Shown here: piece by piece, positions 8,018 to 15,427 of the stretch | Layout: each line of letters begins with the position of its first letter | How positions within the stretch are numbered: position 1 is the first letter of the stretch | NCBI GenBank assembly: GCA_018896025.1 | Contig: JAHIND010000001.1 | Location: forward strand, 32,621-96,620 | Source of the DNA: Pseudomonadota bacterium | GTDB lineage: Bacteria; Desulfobacterota; Desulfarculia; Desulfarculales; Desulfarculaceae | Reading direction: 5' to 3' | DNA: 64,000 nucleotides | Notes under the pieces: model-generated | Seen by the model: only the letters and a program-made list of their open reading frames with translations | Databases searched by the model: none | Told to the model about the DNA's origin: nothing | Made by a program: the position numbers and the translations under genes

Positions 8018-8877
8018 CAGCAATAGCTTTCCAAAACTTTTTCCATGACCCCGTAGTCCACCTCCTGGGTGGCCAGGGGGCCCTTGTTGAGCACCGGGAA
8101 ATAGGAGTCGAAGGCCGGGCGGTCGTTGGTGTAGATCACCCCGATGGGGATGCGGTCCCCGAACTCGTAGCTTAGCCGGATGGCCGCGTCCCAGTCGGCC
8201 GGGTCGTGCTCCGCCCCTTCCCCCAACTTGTACACCCTCTCCTTATACCACTGAAAGGTATTGAGTTTGTTGAAGGAAACGCAGGGCTGCAAGATGTCCA
8301 CCAGGGACAGGCCGGGATGGGCCAGGGCTTGCTTGATGAGCCCGGCCAAGTGCTCCACCTCCCCGGCGAAGCCCCGGGCCACGAAGCCCACGTGCATGCT
8401 CACCGCCACGGCCACCGGGTTGAAGGGATAGGAGTGCACCCCGGTGGGCTGGGCCTTGGTGTGCATGCCCTCCATGCTGGTGGGGCTGGCTTGGCCCTTG
8501 GTCAGGCCGTAGATCTGGTTGTCGTGGGCCAACATGGTCAGGTTCACGTTGCGCCGAAGCGCGGCCAAAAAGTGGTTGCCGCCCTCGCCGTAGTTGCAGC
8601 CGTCGCCACTGGTGGTGATCACCTTCAGCTCCGGGTTGGCCAGCTTGGCCCCGGTGGCTGCGGGCAGGGAGCGCCCGTGCAAGCCGTTGAAGCAGTTGCA
8701 GCGCAGATAGTGGGGGGTCTTGGCCGCCTGGCCGATGCCGCTGACCAACAGGATCTGGTGGGGAGCCAGGTCACTCTCGGCCAGGGCCTGGATCAGGGCC
8801 TTGCGGATGGAGAAGTTGCCGCAGCCCGGGCACCAGGCGGTCTCGAAATCGCCGTAGTCTTTTATATCAACCATCAT
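8017..8877 (-). CDS. korB: 2-oxoacid:ferredoxin oxidoreductase, beta (TPP) subunit
   Basis: This is the catalytic thiamine-diphosphate subunit of a cytoplasmic 2-oxoacid:acceptor oxidoreductase, which decarboxylates a 2-oxoacid to an acyl-CoA and reduces ferredoxin. WCPGCGNF near residue 15 and CNCFNGLHGR near residue 60 supply iron-sulfur and CoA-side residues. GDGCNYGEGGNH followed by HDNQIYGLTKGQ forms the TPP/Mg motif. At 286 residues it matches beta subunits of the 2-oxoglutarate/pyruvate class. Two ATGs are in tandem; the second (8874) has the better spacing to AGGTGG. It begins 7 bp after korA. Substrate specificity (2-oxoglutarate or another 2-oxoacid) is not provable here. Confidence 0.85.
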   Translation of the reverse strand: MMVDIKDYGDFETAWCPGCGNFSIRKALIQALAESDLAPHQILLVSGIGQAAKTPHYLRCNCFNGLHGRSLPAATGAKLANPELKVITTSGDGCNYGEGGNHFLAALRRNVNLTMLAHDNQIYGLTKGQASPTSMEGMHTKAQPTGVHSYPFNPVAVAVSMHVGFVARGFAGEVEHLAGLIKQALAHPGLSLVDILQPCVSFNKLNTFQWYKERVYKLGEGAEHDPADWDAAIRLSYEFGDRIPIGVIYTNDRPAFDSYFPVLNKGPLATQEVDYGVMEKVLESYC

Positions 8878-8884
8878 TTCCCAC

Positions 8885-10567
8885 CTAGCTCGCCAACTGG
8901 CGCAGGATGTATTCGGGGGTCAGGTTAAGGCCGTCGTAGCGCCCGATGAAGCGCTGCGCTTGGATGCCCGCCTCTTTCCTGAGCAGTCCGGCGAACTGGC
9001 CGGTGGCGTTGCCCTCGATGACCACCACCTGGCCCGCCTTTTTGAAACGCTCCGCGAACTGATCCGGCACCAGAGGCCACACCTGGCTGAAGTGGCAGGT
9101 GGCCACGCTCTGGCCCTCCTCTCCCAAGCGCCGCGCCGCCTCGGCCACCGGCCCCTGGCTGGAGCCCCAGCTCACCAGCAGAGTGTCCGCGGCCTCGGGG
9201 CCCACGAACACCGGTGGCTCCACCTCGGCGCGCAGGCCCTTTTGCTTGGCCAGGCGCTTGTCATTCATGCGCACCCTTAGCTCCAGGTCCTCGGTGATGT
9301 GGCCCTCTTGGTCGTGCTCGTCGCTGTCGGCGATCACCAGCTCCGGCCCCATACCCGGCAAGCGCCGGGGGGAGATGCCGTCGCCGGTGATGGCGTAGCG
9401 CCGGTAGTCCCCGCCCGAGGCCCCGCCCCCGCCGGGGCGCACCGGGGTTAGGCCGCTGAGGTCAAAGGGGGTGAGCGCCCTGAGGCTGTCGGCCAAAAAC
9501 TGGTCGGTGAGGATGAACACCGGGGTCTGGTACTTCTCGGCCAGATGCAGAGCCCGGTAACCGGCGGCGAAGCACTGCTTCACCGAACCGGGAGTGAGGA
9601 TGGCCCGGGGGAATTCGCCGTGGCCGCCGTGCAGGGCGAACAAGAGGTCGCCCTGCTCGGTGCGGGTAGGCAGGCCGGTGGCCGGGCCGGGGCGCATGGC
9701 CAGGGCGATGACCAAGGGGGTCTCGGTCATGCCCGCCAGGGAGACGCCCTCGGTCATCAGGGCGTAGCCCCCGCCGCTGGTGCAAACCAAGGCCGGAGCC
9801 CCGGCGTAGGAAGCGCCCAGGGCCATGTTCACCGCCGCGATCTCATCCTCGGCCTGCTCGTAGACCACCCCCATCTGCTCGGCGTGGGCGATCACGGTCA
9901 GGGCGATGGCCGTGGAGGGGGTCATGGGGTAGAAGGCCACGAACTTGAGCCCCCCGGCCAGGGCCCCCAGGGCGATGGCCTGGTTGCCCCCCAGCATCAT
10001 GCGCTTGTCCGGCTCTTTTTCCGGGGCGGGCGGCTTCAGGCCGTGCTCCTGCCCGGCGGCCCACTGGGAGGCCTTTTCCAGGGCCTGGCGGTTTTCTTCC
10101 ACCACCTTGTCGCCCTTTTTCTTGCCGATGGCCGTCTCCAGGGTCTGGGCCACCAGCTCCAGGTCCAGTTTCAAAAGGCTGGCGGCCACCCCCAGGGCCA
10201 CGGTGTTGAGGTAGCGCTTGTCGGCCAAATCCTCGTAGGGCACATTCAGGCAGGGGGTCTGGCCGCAACTCAGTCCGGTGTCGGCCAGAACCACCGCCCC
10301 GGCGTTTAACTCCTTGGCATGGCGGGCCAGGGTTTCCTGGTTCAGGGCCACCAGGAGGTCCAGGCCCTCGCAGGGGCTGTCCAGGTCCTGGGGGGAAAAG
10401 CGGATGGTGAAGGTGTTGTGGCCCCCACGCACCCGGGACATGTAATCCTGGGTCACCAGGATGTGGTAGCCGCTTTTCACCAGCGCCTTGGCCAATACCT
10501 GGCCTATGGTGACCAAGCCCTGGCCTGCCTCGCCGCCTATCATCAGATTCATGCTGCCTTGGGACAT
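8885..10567 (-). CDS. korA: 2-oxoacid:ferredoxin oxidoreductase, fused gamma-alpha subunit
   Basis: This 560-residue partner of korB has the gamma domain fused in front of alpha. GGEAGQGLVTIGQ near residue 10 opens the gamma domain (about 1-185). The alpha part begins near GNQAIALGALAGGLKF, continues through FYPMTPSTAIA and YEQAEDEIAAVNMALGASYAG, and ends in a transketolase C-terminal-like domain. This two-subunit arrangement is known from archaeal and many anaerobic bacterial enzymes; no ferredoxin-like delta subunit is present. The start at 10567 was chosen over the longer frame because it follows AAAGGTGA and begins directly with the gamma domain. It heads the korA-korB-lipoprotein operon. 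Confidence 0.88.
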   Translation of the reverse strand: MSQGSMNLMIGGEAGQGLVTIGQVLAKALVKSGYHILVTQDYMSRVRGGHNTFTIRFSPQDLDSPCEGLDLLVALNQETLARHAKELNAGAVVLADTGLSCGQTPCLNVPYEDLADKRYLNTVALGVAASLLKLDLELVAQTLETAIGKKKGDKVVEENRQALEKASQWAAGQEHGLKPPAPEKEPDKRMMLGGNQAIALGALAGGLKFVAFYPMTPSTAIALTVIAHAEQMGVVYEQAEDEIAAVNMALGASYAGAPALVCTSGGGYALMTEGVSLAGMTETPLVIALAMRPGPATGLPTRTEQGDLLFALHGGHGEFPRAILTPGSVKQCFAAGYRALHLAEKYQTPVFILTDQFLADSLRALTPFDLSGLTPVRPGGGGASGGDYRRYAITGDGISPRRLPGMGPELVIADSDEHDQEGHITEDLELRVRMNDKRLAKQKGLRAEVEPPVFVGPEAADTLLVSWGSSQGPVAEAARRLGEEGQSVATCHFSQVWPLVPDQFAERFKKAGQVVVIEGNATGQFAGLLRKEAGIQAQRFIGRYDGLNLTPEYILRQLAS

Positions 10568-10771
10568 CAGCTCACCTTTCCGCAAAAAGAAAATACCGCC
10601 CTCCCAAACCGGGGCGGGTCGCCGTCTTATCTTGCCTATATGGTAGCAAAGGGCGGGCGGCCACACCAAGCGCTGCAAGGGGGCCTGTTGCCGTGGAGGC
10701 GATTATGTGGGAATCTTGCGTCATGAGGCCCGCGCCGGGCCCCAGCTCACACGCCCAGGAGGGTTAGCCGT

Positions 10772-11662
10772 ATGAAAAGTTTATTGGCTGTATTGCTGGC
10801 CGTGGCCCTGTTGGCCGGGTTCACTCCGGCCCTGGCCGCCTGGCAGGTGGTTTCTCAGCAAACCCTGCCCGGCTCGGGGCACCCCGAATCAGTGACCTAC
10901 GACCCCGAGGGCCAGGCGCTGTACATGAGCAACTTCGGCGAAGCCTTAAAACCCACCCTCAAGGACGGCAAGGGCTTCATCAGCAAGCTGGACATCAAGG
11001 GCAAGGTCCTGGAGCCCAAGTTCCTGCCGGGGCCTGGCGACAAGCTCAACAAACCCAAAGGGTTGTGGGCCGAGGCCGGGCGCCTGTGGGCCGCGGACAT
11101 CGACTCGGTGTGGTGCTTTGACCTGAAGACCAAAAAAGGCCGCCGCCTGGCTCTGCCCGGAGCCCAGTTCGCCAACGACCTTACCGTGTCCGAGGGCAAG
11201 CTCTACGTCAGCGACACCGCCGGCGGACGCATCTACCTGGTGCAACCGGCTGATTTTCTTAACACCGAGACCAAGGTGCGGGTGATGCTCAGCCCCACCG
11301 GCTTCCACCCCAACGGGGTGTGGCCCGCGCCGGGCGGCGGGATCGTCATCGCCGCCAAGAAGGACCTGGGCGGCCTCGGCGGGCTCTACCAGGCCCAAGA
11401 CGTGGGGCAGATGAGCCAGATTCGCGGCGACCTGGGTCACTTGGACGGGGTGGCCATGCTCAGCGACGGCTCCTACCTCTACACCGACTGGGCGGGCCAC
11501 GGCCTGTTCCTGTTGAGCGGGGGCGGCGGCCCGGTGAAGCTGGCCAGCGGCTTCAAGGGCCCGGCCGACTTCGCCCTGATACCTCGGGGCAAGGGCTACC
11601 TGGTGGTGGTGCCGGATTTGGTCACCGGCGAGGTGCATTTCATCGAACTAGTGAACAAGTAG
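10772..11662 (+). CDS. Secreted SMP-30/NHL-type beta-propeller protein
   Basis: This 296-residue protein has a cleavable signal peptide (MKSLLAVLLAVALLAG ... ALAA). The mature part shows repeated beta-propeller blades: HPESVTYDPEGQALYMSN, NKPKGLWAEAGRLWAAD, ANDLTVSEGKLYVSDT, HPNGVWPAPGG and HLDGVAMLSDGSYLYTD. This is the layout of SMP-30/gluconolactonase-like propellers, so it may be a periplasmic lactonase or a binding protein; catalytic metal ligands cannot be assigned with certainty. AGGAGG lies 8 nt before the ATG. It is divergent from korA and followed directly by a strong terminator. Confidence 0.75.
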   Translation: MKSLLAVLLAVALLAGFTPALAAWQVVSQQTLPGSGHPESVTYDPEGQALYMSNFGEALKPTLKDGKGFISKLDIKGKVLEPKFLPGPGDKLNKPKGLWAEAGRLWAADIDSVWCFDLKTKKGRRLALPGAQFANDLTVSEGKLYVSDTAGGRIYLVQPADFLNTETKVRVMLSPTGFHPNGVWPAPGGGIVIAAKKDLGGLGGLYQAQDVGQMSQIRGDLGHLDGVAMLSDGSYLYTDWAGHGLFLLSGGGGPVKLASGFKGPADFALIPRGKGYLVVVPDLVTGEVHFIELVNK

Positions 11663-11667
11663 GCAAT

Positions 11668-11699
11668 AAAAAGCGAGCCCGGACCGGGCTCGCTTTTTT
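11668..11699 (+). terminator. Rho-independent terminator of the beta-propeller gene
   Basis: A 9-bp stem AGCGAGCCC / GGGCTCGCT with loop GGACC (11672-11694) is flanked by A residues before and by a run of T after, starting 6 bp past the stop codon. The A-tract on the other side could let it act on the minus strand as well. Confidence 0.9.
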
Positions 11700-11732
11700 G
11701 TTCTTCCAAGTTGCCGGCCTAGCAGCTATCCC

Positions 11733-11855
11733 CCGGCACAGCCAGGCGCCGCCAGGCAAGGCGACCGACGAGCGAGGACCGCAGGCGTAGCCAGTGCCTA
11801 CGTTGAGGATCCGAGCGAAGTCGGCAACACAGTATGGCGGTGGCTGGCGCGGCCG
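11733..11855 (+). repeat. Long-hairpin intergenic repeat, copy 3
   Basis: This 123-bp copy has outer arm CCGCCA / TGGCGG, middle stem CCGA / TCGG and apical CGTAG / CTACG. These differ from other copies but keep their pairing. It stands between the convergent beta-propeller and hdrB genes, 33 bp beyond the terminator and 3 bp before copy 4. Together the terminator and copies 3-4 account for most of the 319-bp junction 11663-11981; I see no gene there. Confidence 0.8.
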
Positions 11856-11858
11856 AAC

Positions 11859-11980
11859 CCGGCACAGCCAGGTGGGCGAGAGCCGGGCGACCGGCGAGCG
11901 CAGGCCGCAGGCGTATTTTTTTATACGCCGAGGCCTAAGCGATGCCGGCAACACAGCTATCGGCCGCCTGGCGCAGCCGG
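11859..11980 (+). repeat. Long-hairpin intergenic repeat, copy 4
   Basis: This 122-bp copy has an apical hairpin GGCGTAT / ATACGCC with a loop of six T, second stem AGGCC / GGCCT and middle stem CCGG / CCGG. Its right end GCGCAGCCGG stops 1 bp before the hdrB stop codon, so it lies inside the hdrB 3' untranslated end. Confidence 0.8.
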
Positions 11981-11981
11981 A

Positions 11982-12854
11982 CTAATCTCGCCGTAGGAAG
12001 CTGATCAGGTACTCGCCATTGGGGGTGTTGCGGTCCAAGGCCACGTCCTTGGCGGTGAGGCCCATGCAGAGGCCCAATAGCTGGGGATAGAGCACCGGCC
12101 CCTCGATGAGTTCCCTTTGGGGGGGCGGCCCGGCCAGGGAATAGGCCCACTCGGCCTGCATCTGGCTGTAGGCGCAGGCGATCACCAGGATGTCCGCCTT
12201 GGCGTCGCGGGCCTCGCTGAGGCGCCGCCGGATGGTGGCCAGGGCCAAATCCTCGTTGCGCTCGCGCACCGGGGCCCCGCAGCAGCTCAAGCGCCCGGCC
12301 CAGGTCACCGGGGTGGCCCCGGTCACCTTCACCAGGTCATCGATGAGGTGCAAGTTGCTGGGGTCGTCGAAATGGGTCACCTCGCTGGGGCGCACCGCGT
12401 GGCAGCCGTAGAGGATGGCCGCCCGGAGCAGCTCGTAGGGCCTTTTCACCCGGCTTTGCAGCTCGGCCATGCCCACGTCGTCGTGCATCACCTGCAGGAT
12501 GTGGCGCACCTGCACCTTGCCCGAATAGTTCAGGCCCTCGGCGGCCAGCTCGGCGTTGATCTCCCTGAGCAGCTCGGGGTTGTCGGCCAAGAACTTCTGG
12601 GCCCGCTTCAGCGCGCCGAAGCAGCACTTGCAGGGGGTGGTGATGTTGAGCTCCCGGGACTCGGCCAGGGCCAGGCCCCGGGCGGCGGAGAGCATGTAGG
12701 AGCGGAAGTACAGGTGGCGCATGGGGTAGCCGCAGCAGGGGAACTCCAGGTCCACCAGCTCCACCCCCAGATCACCCAGCACCCGGCGGGTGGCGATCTC
12801 GTAGTGGGGCACGTAGTAGGGAATCTTGCACCCCAGGAACAAAGCGTATTTCAT
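11982..12854 (-). CDS. Heterodisulfide reductase subunit B-like protein
   Basis: This 290-residue HdrB-like cytoplasmic protein has two CCG domains. The first is complete (Cys9, Cys40-Cys41, Cys75, Cys78), the layout that binds a noncubane 4Fe-4S cluster. The second has Cys151, Cys191-Cys192 and Cys227, but Ser at position 230 where the last Cys of CxxC is expected. HdrB subunits carry out thiol-disulfide or related two-electron chemistry for an electron-transfer partner. The ATG at 12854 shares its A with the upstream TGA (TGATG). It is the second gene of a two-gene unit with the membrane HdrC fusion. The natural disulfide substrate is unknown. Confidence 0.85.
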   Translation of the reverse strand: MKYALFLGCKIPYYVPHYEIATRRVLGDLGVELVDLEFPCCGYPMRHLYFRSYMLSAARGLALAESRELNITTPCKCCFGALKRAQKFLADNPELLREINAELAAEGLNYSGKVQVRHILQVMHDDVGMAELQSRVKRPYELLRAAILYGCHAVRPSEVTHFDDPSNLHLIDDLVKVTGATPVTWAGRLSCCGAPVRERNEDLALATIRRRLSEARDAKADILVIACAYSQMQAEWAYSLAGPPPQRELIEGPVLYPQLLGLCMGLTAKDVALDRNTPNGEYLISFLRRD

Positions 12855-14515
12855 CAGCAACTCTCCCCTTGCTCCTGCCGGGCGGCGGCCAGATTCCTAA
12901 GCTCGTAGAGCACGTCGGCCACCTTGACCCCCTGGGGGCAGGCCTCCTGGCAGCGGTAGCAGGTGAGGCAATACCAGGTCATGCGCGCGCCCATGGCCTC
13001 GTCGGCCAGGCCCAGGCCCAGGGTGTGCATGATCTGGTGGGGCAAAAGGTCCAGCTCCTTCTTGGGGTCCTCGTAGGAGAACACCACTGGGCAGGAGTTG
13101 GAGCAGGTGGCGCAGCGGTAGCAATTGCGGAAGGTGTCCGCCTGCACCGAAAGGCCCAGGTCCTTTTGGAACTCGCCGTTGCTCACCTTGAAGGGCGCGA
13201 CGGAGCGGCTGGGCCCGGCGGTTTCCAAGGCCTTTTTGGCCACCGTGCGGGTGGTGGGGCCGTAGCCCGCCTCCTCCAGGTCGTCCTTCATGGCGAACCA
13301 CAGGTCCTGCAGGTTGATGCCCACCGGGCACAGGCGAGTGCAGCGCAGGCAGCTGGTGCACATGTAGGCCCCCTGGCGCATCACGTCCAGCATCTCGCCG
13401 TAGTCGGTCTTGCCCCGGACCAGGCGGCCCAGGGCGATGAGCTTCTCCGAGGGCAGCACGCTCAGGTTGGGCACGTGCTTGACCGCCTCGGCCACCGAGC
13501 AGTGCACCGAACAGGCCCCGCAGTGGGTGCACACGTCCAACTCCAGGGCCCGCACCAGGGCCCTGGCCGCCGGGTCCATCTCCTCGCGAGGCACCGCCAC
13601 CCGGATCATGAGCAGCAGCGGCCCGGTGAAGATGTGCAGGAACTTGCTGAAGGGCAATATGGCCAGGGCGGCGAAGGCGGCCAAAAAATGTAGGTAATAC
13701 AGCCACAAGGCGGTATGGGCTGCCTCCAGCCAACCGGCCATGGGAGCCATGAGCCGGGACAAGGGCCAGGAGGCGAAGGCCCACTGGGGATTGTCGTGAC
13801 AGTCCACGCAGCTGTCGTTGTGCAGTTCCAGGCCCCGCTCCATGAGCTCCAGCCCGGCGGGCACCTGGCCTTCGGGGAAGGCCACGCCGTAGTGATCCCG
13901 CCACACCTGGCCCAGGGCGGCCCGGTCGTTATCCTCGGGGAGGTCGCCGTATTCGGCGATCATGGAATCGAAGCTGTGCACACTGACGATCTTGGCCCCC
14001 TCCAGGGCAAAGCCCGAGAGCACCAGCAGGGCCAGGAGGCCCAAGGCGGCCCGGTCGGCCCAATGGGTGGTGCGGCGCAGGCCGGGCAGCCTGAGACGCC
14101 GCCACATGGCCATTACCGCCCCGGCCAGGAGCATCACCCCGAACAGGTTGCGCAAGAACAGCCAGGGATTGAGGGTGGCGGTGAAGCTGGGAATGAGCAC
14201 CGGCCCCAGGGCGTGCAAAAAGATGAGCCCCATCATGCCCCAGAAGATGAGCATGTGGGCGGCCCAGGCCCAGCGACTGTGCCCCAGGCTGCGGCGCTGG
14301 AACAGGCCGTCCAAGACCAGGGCGGCCATCATGGGTCCCAGGCTGCGGCCGCGCAAGGCGCGGGCCAGACCCTTCAAGGAGGCGCTCAATCTTTGGGCAG
14401 GGGTGTAGTTTCGTGATTCAGGCCCGATGGAGGTGGTCAGCCAGCGTCCCAGCTTGTAAGCCAGGCCCAGGGCCAACAGGGCCAGGGAGGTATATAAGGC
14501 CAGGTCAAAGAGCAT
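12854..14515 (-). CDS. Membrane cytochrome b / iron-sulfur / HdrC fusion protein
   Basis: In this 553-residue fusion, residues 1-310 are a NarI/HdrE-like cytochrome b with five or six membrane helices. A loop between helices carries a c-type heme motif CVDCH near residue 242. Residues about 320-420 hold a dicluster ferredoxin region (CTHCGACSVHCS, CTSCLRCTRLCPVG). The C-terminal 120 residues are HdrC-like with two more four-Cys motifs (CYRCATCSNSCPV, CLTCYRCQEACPQG). It probably passes electrons between the quinone pool or periplasm and HdrB. The ATG at 14515 is preceded by GGAGGA; a GTG at 14536 is the longer alternative. Confidence 0.82.
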   Translation of the reverse strand: MLFDLALYTSLALLALGLAYKLGRWLTTSIGPESRNYTPAQRLSASLKGLARALRGRSLGPMMAALVLDGLFQRRSLGHSRWAWAAHMLIFWGMMGLIFLHALGPVLIPSFTATLNPWLFLRNLFGVMLLAGAVMAMWRRLRLPGLRRTTHWADRAALGLLALLVLSGFALEGAKIVSVHSFDSMIAEYGDLPEDNDRAALGQVWRDHYGVAFPEGQVPAGLELMERGLELHNDSCVDCHDNPQWAFASWPLSRLMAPMAGWLEAAHTALWLYYLHFLAAFAALAILPFSKFLHIFTGPLLLMIRVAVPREEMDPAARALVRALELDVCTHCGACSVHCSVAEAVKHVPNLSVLPSEKLIALGRLVRGKTDYGEMLDVMRQGAYMCTSCLRCTRLCPVGINLQDLWFAMKDDLEEAGYGPTTRTVAKKALETAGPSRSVAPFKVSNGEFQKDLGLSVQADTFRNCYRCATCSNSCPVVFSYEDPKKELDLLPHQIMHTLGLGLADEAMGARMTWYCLTCYRCQEACPQGVKVADVLYELRNLAAARQEQGESC

Positions 14516-14685
14516 TGGGCGGTCCTCCGCGCTCACGGAAATTTACCGGTCAGGCCACCCGTCCATAGGCATGCCCGCCGGCGCTTCCTAGGCTCTGAGC
14601 CGTCCACCCTCTGAACCGTGCCACCTTTCCTCCCCGGTGCACGGCCCGCTCTTCCAGCGCCCAGCCTGAGAAGCCTTTAGCCCAC

Positions 14686-14728
14686 TTGGCCGATATGCTT
14701 TTAATATAGCACTATTACAATCGGCCAA
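14686..14728. promoter_or_regulatory. 9-bp inverted repeat flanking an AT-rich core
   Basis: TTGGCCGAT at 14686-14694 and its exact complement ATCGGCCAA at 14720-14728 flank 25 bp that are very AT-rich and include a TAATAT -10-like hexamer (14702-14707). Half-sites two to three helical turns apart fit a dimeric or looping regulator controlling the DJ-1 gene. The regulator is unknown. Confidence 0.4.
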
Positions 14729-14736
14729 AACAATCA

Positions 14737-14759
14737 GTCGCCGGTTGACTACCGGCGAC
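14737..14759 (+). promoter_or_regulatory. Perfect hairpin upstream of the DJ-1 gene
   Basis: GTCGCCGGT at 14737-14745 pairs perfectly with ACCGGCGAC at 14751-14759 around TGACT. It begins 8 bp after the neighbouring inverted repeat and ends 66 bp before the ATG. It may be a leader hairpin or a second operator. It lacks a T tract, so it is not an intrinsic terminator. Confidence 0.4.
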
Positions 14760-14825
14760 CCATGGTTCCAAATATAGACACGAGATGAATTTTTTGCCAC
14801 TGCGCGAAATAGGAGGTTTGCGGCC

Positions 14826-15344
14826 ATGCCTCTCACCGGCAGGAAAATCGCCATTTTGACGGAAGAATTGTTCAATGAATTCGAACTGATCTACCCCTAC
14901 TACCGCCTCCAGGAAGCCGGGGCGGCGGTGACGGTGGTGGGCACCGGCGGGGGCATGACTTACCGCGCCAAGAGCGGACTCAGCTTTGTGAGCGACAAGG
15001 GCAGCGGCGAGGTGGGCGCCGGGGATTTCGACGGCTTGGTCATCCCCGGCGGCTACGCCCCGGACCATATGCGCCGCCACAAGGCCACGGTGAAGCTGGT
15101 CAGGGACATATTCATCGCGGGCAAGCCGGTGGGGGCCATCTGCCACGCCGGGTGGATGCTGGCCTCGGCCGAGGTGCTTTCGGGCAAGCGCTGCACCAGC
15201 TTTTTCGCCATCAAGGACGACCTGGTGCACGCCGGGGCCCAGTGGGAAGACGCCGAGGTGGTGGTGGACGGCAACCTGATCACCAGCCGCACCCCGGACG
15301 ACCTGCCCGCCTTCATGAAGGCCTATATCGCCGCCTTCAAGTAG
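14826..15344 (+). CDS. DJ-1/PfpI family protein
   Basis: This 172-residue protein has the class I glutamine amidotransferase-like fold of the DJ-1/PfpI/YhbO group. The nucleophile elbow AICHAG puts the reactive Cys at 106, and an acidic helix (TEELFNEFE) near residue 15 carries the partner Glu. LVIPGGYAPD near residue 75 is also typical. Family members act as glyoxalase, deglycase-like or stress-protection proteins, or as peptidases; sequence alone cannot separate these. AGGAGG lies 9 nt before the ATG. Two inverted repeats upstream suggest regulated expression. Confidence 0.85.
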   Translation: MPLTGRKIAILTEELFNEFELIYPYYRLQEAGAAVTVVGTGGGMTYRAKSGLSFVSDKGSGEVGAGDFDGLVIPGGYAPDHMRRHKATVKLVRDIFIAGKPVGAICHAGWMLASAEVLSGKRCTSFFAIKDDLVHAGAQWEDAEVVVDGNLITSRTPDDLPAFMKAYIAAFK

Positions 15345-15364
15345 CCGGGGTTAAGTCGCGGCAC

Positions 15365-15406
15365 GGGCGATGCCGGCAACGCAGTATGCCGGTGGCTGGC
15401 AAAGAC
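15365..15406 (+). repeat. Decayed right half of a long-hairpin repeat
   Basis: About 42 bp match the right arm of the long-hairpin family, including GCAACGCAGTATGCCGG and GGTGGCTGGC, but the left half and apical hairpin are missing and the end reads AAAGACG instead of GCAGCCGG. It lies between two tandem plus-strand genes, unlike the seven complete copies. Confidence 0.65.
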
Positions 15407-15427
15407 GACTGTGCTAAAGTTGCGGCC

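Larger units (their letters stand above)
14516..14825. other. Divergent intergenic region with two perfect inverted repeats
   Basis: This 310-bp region lies between the divergent HdrC-fusion and DJ-1 genes. The half nearer the HdrC fusion shows nothing I can name. The half nearer the DJ-1 gene is AT-rich at about 14695-14720 and holds two perfect 9-bp inverted repeats listed separately. No small gene is supported. Confidence 0.6.
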
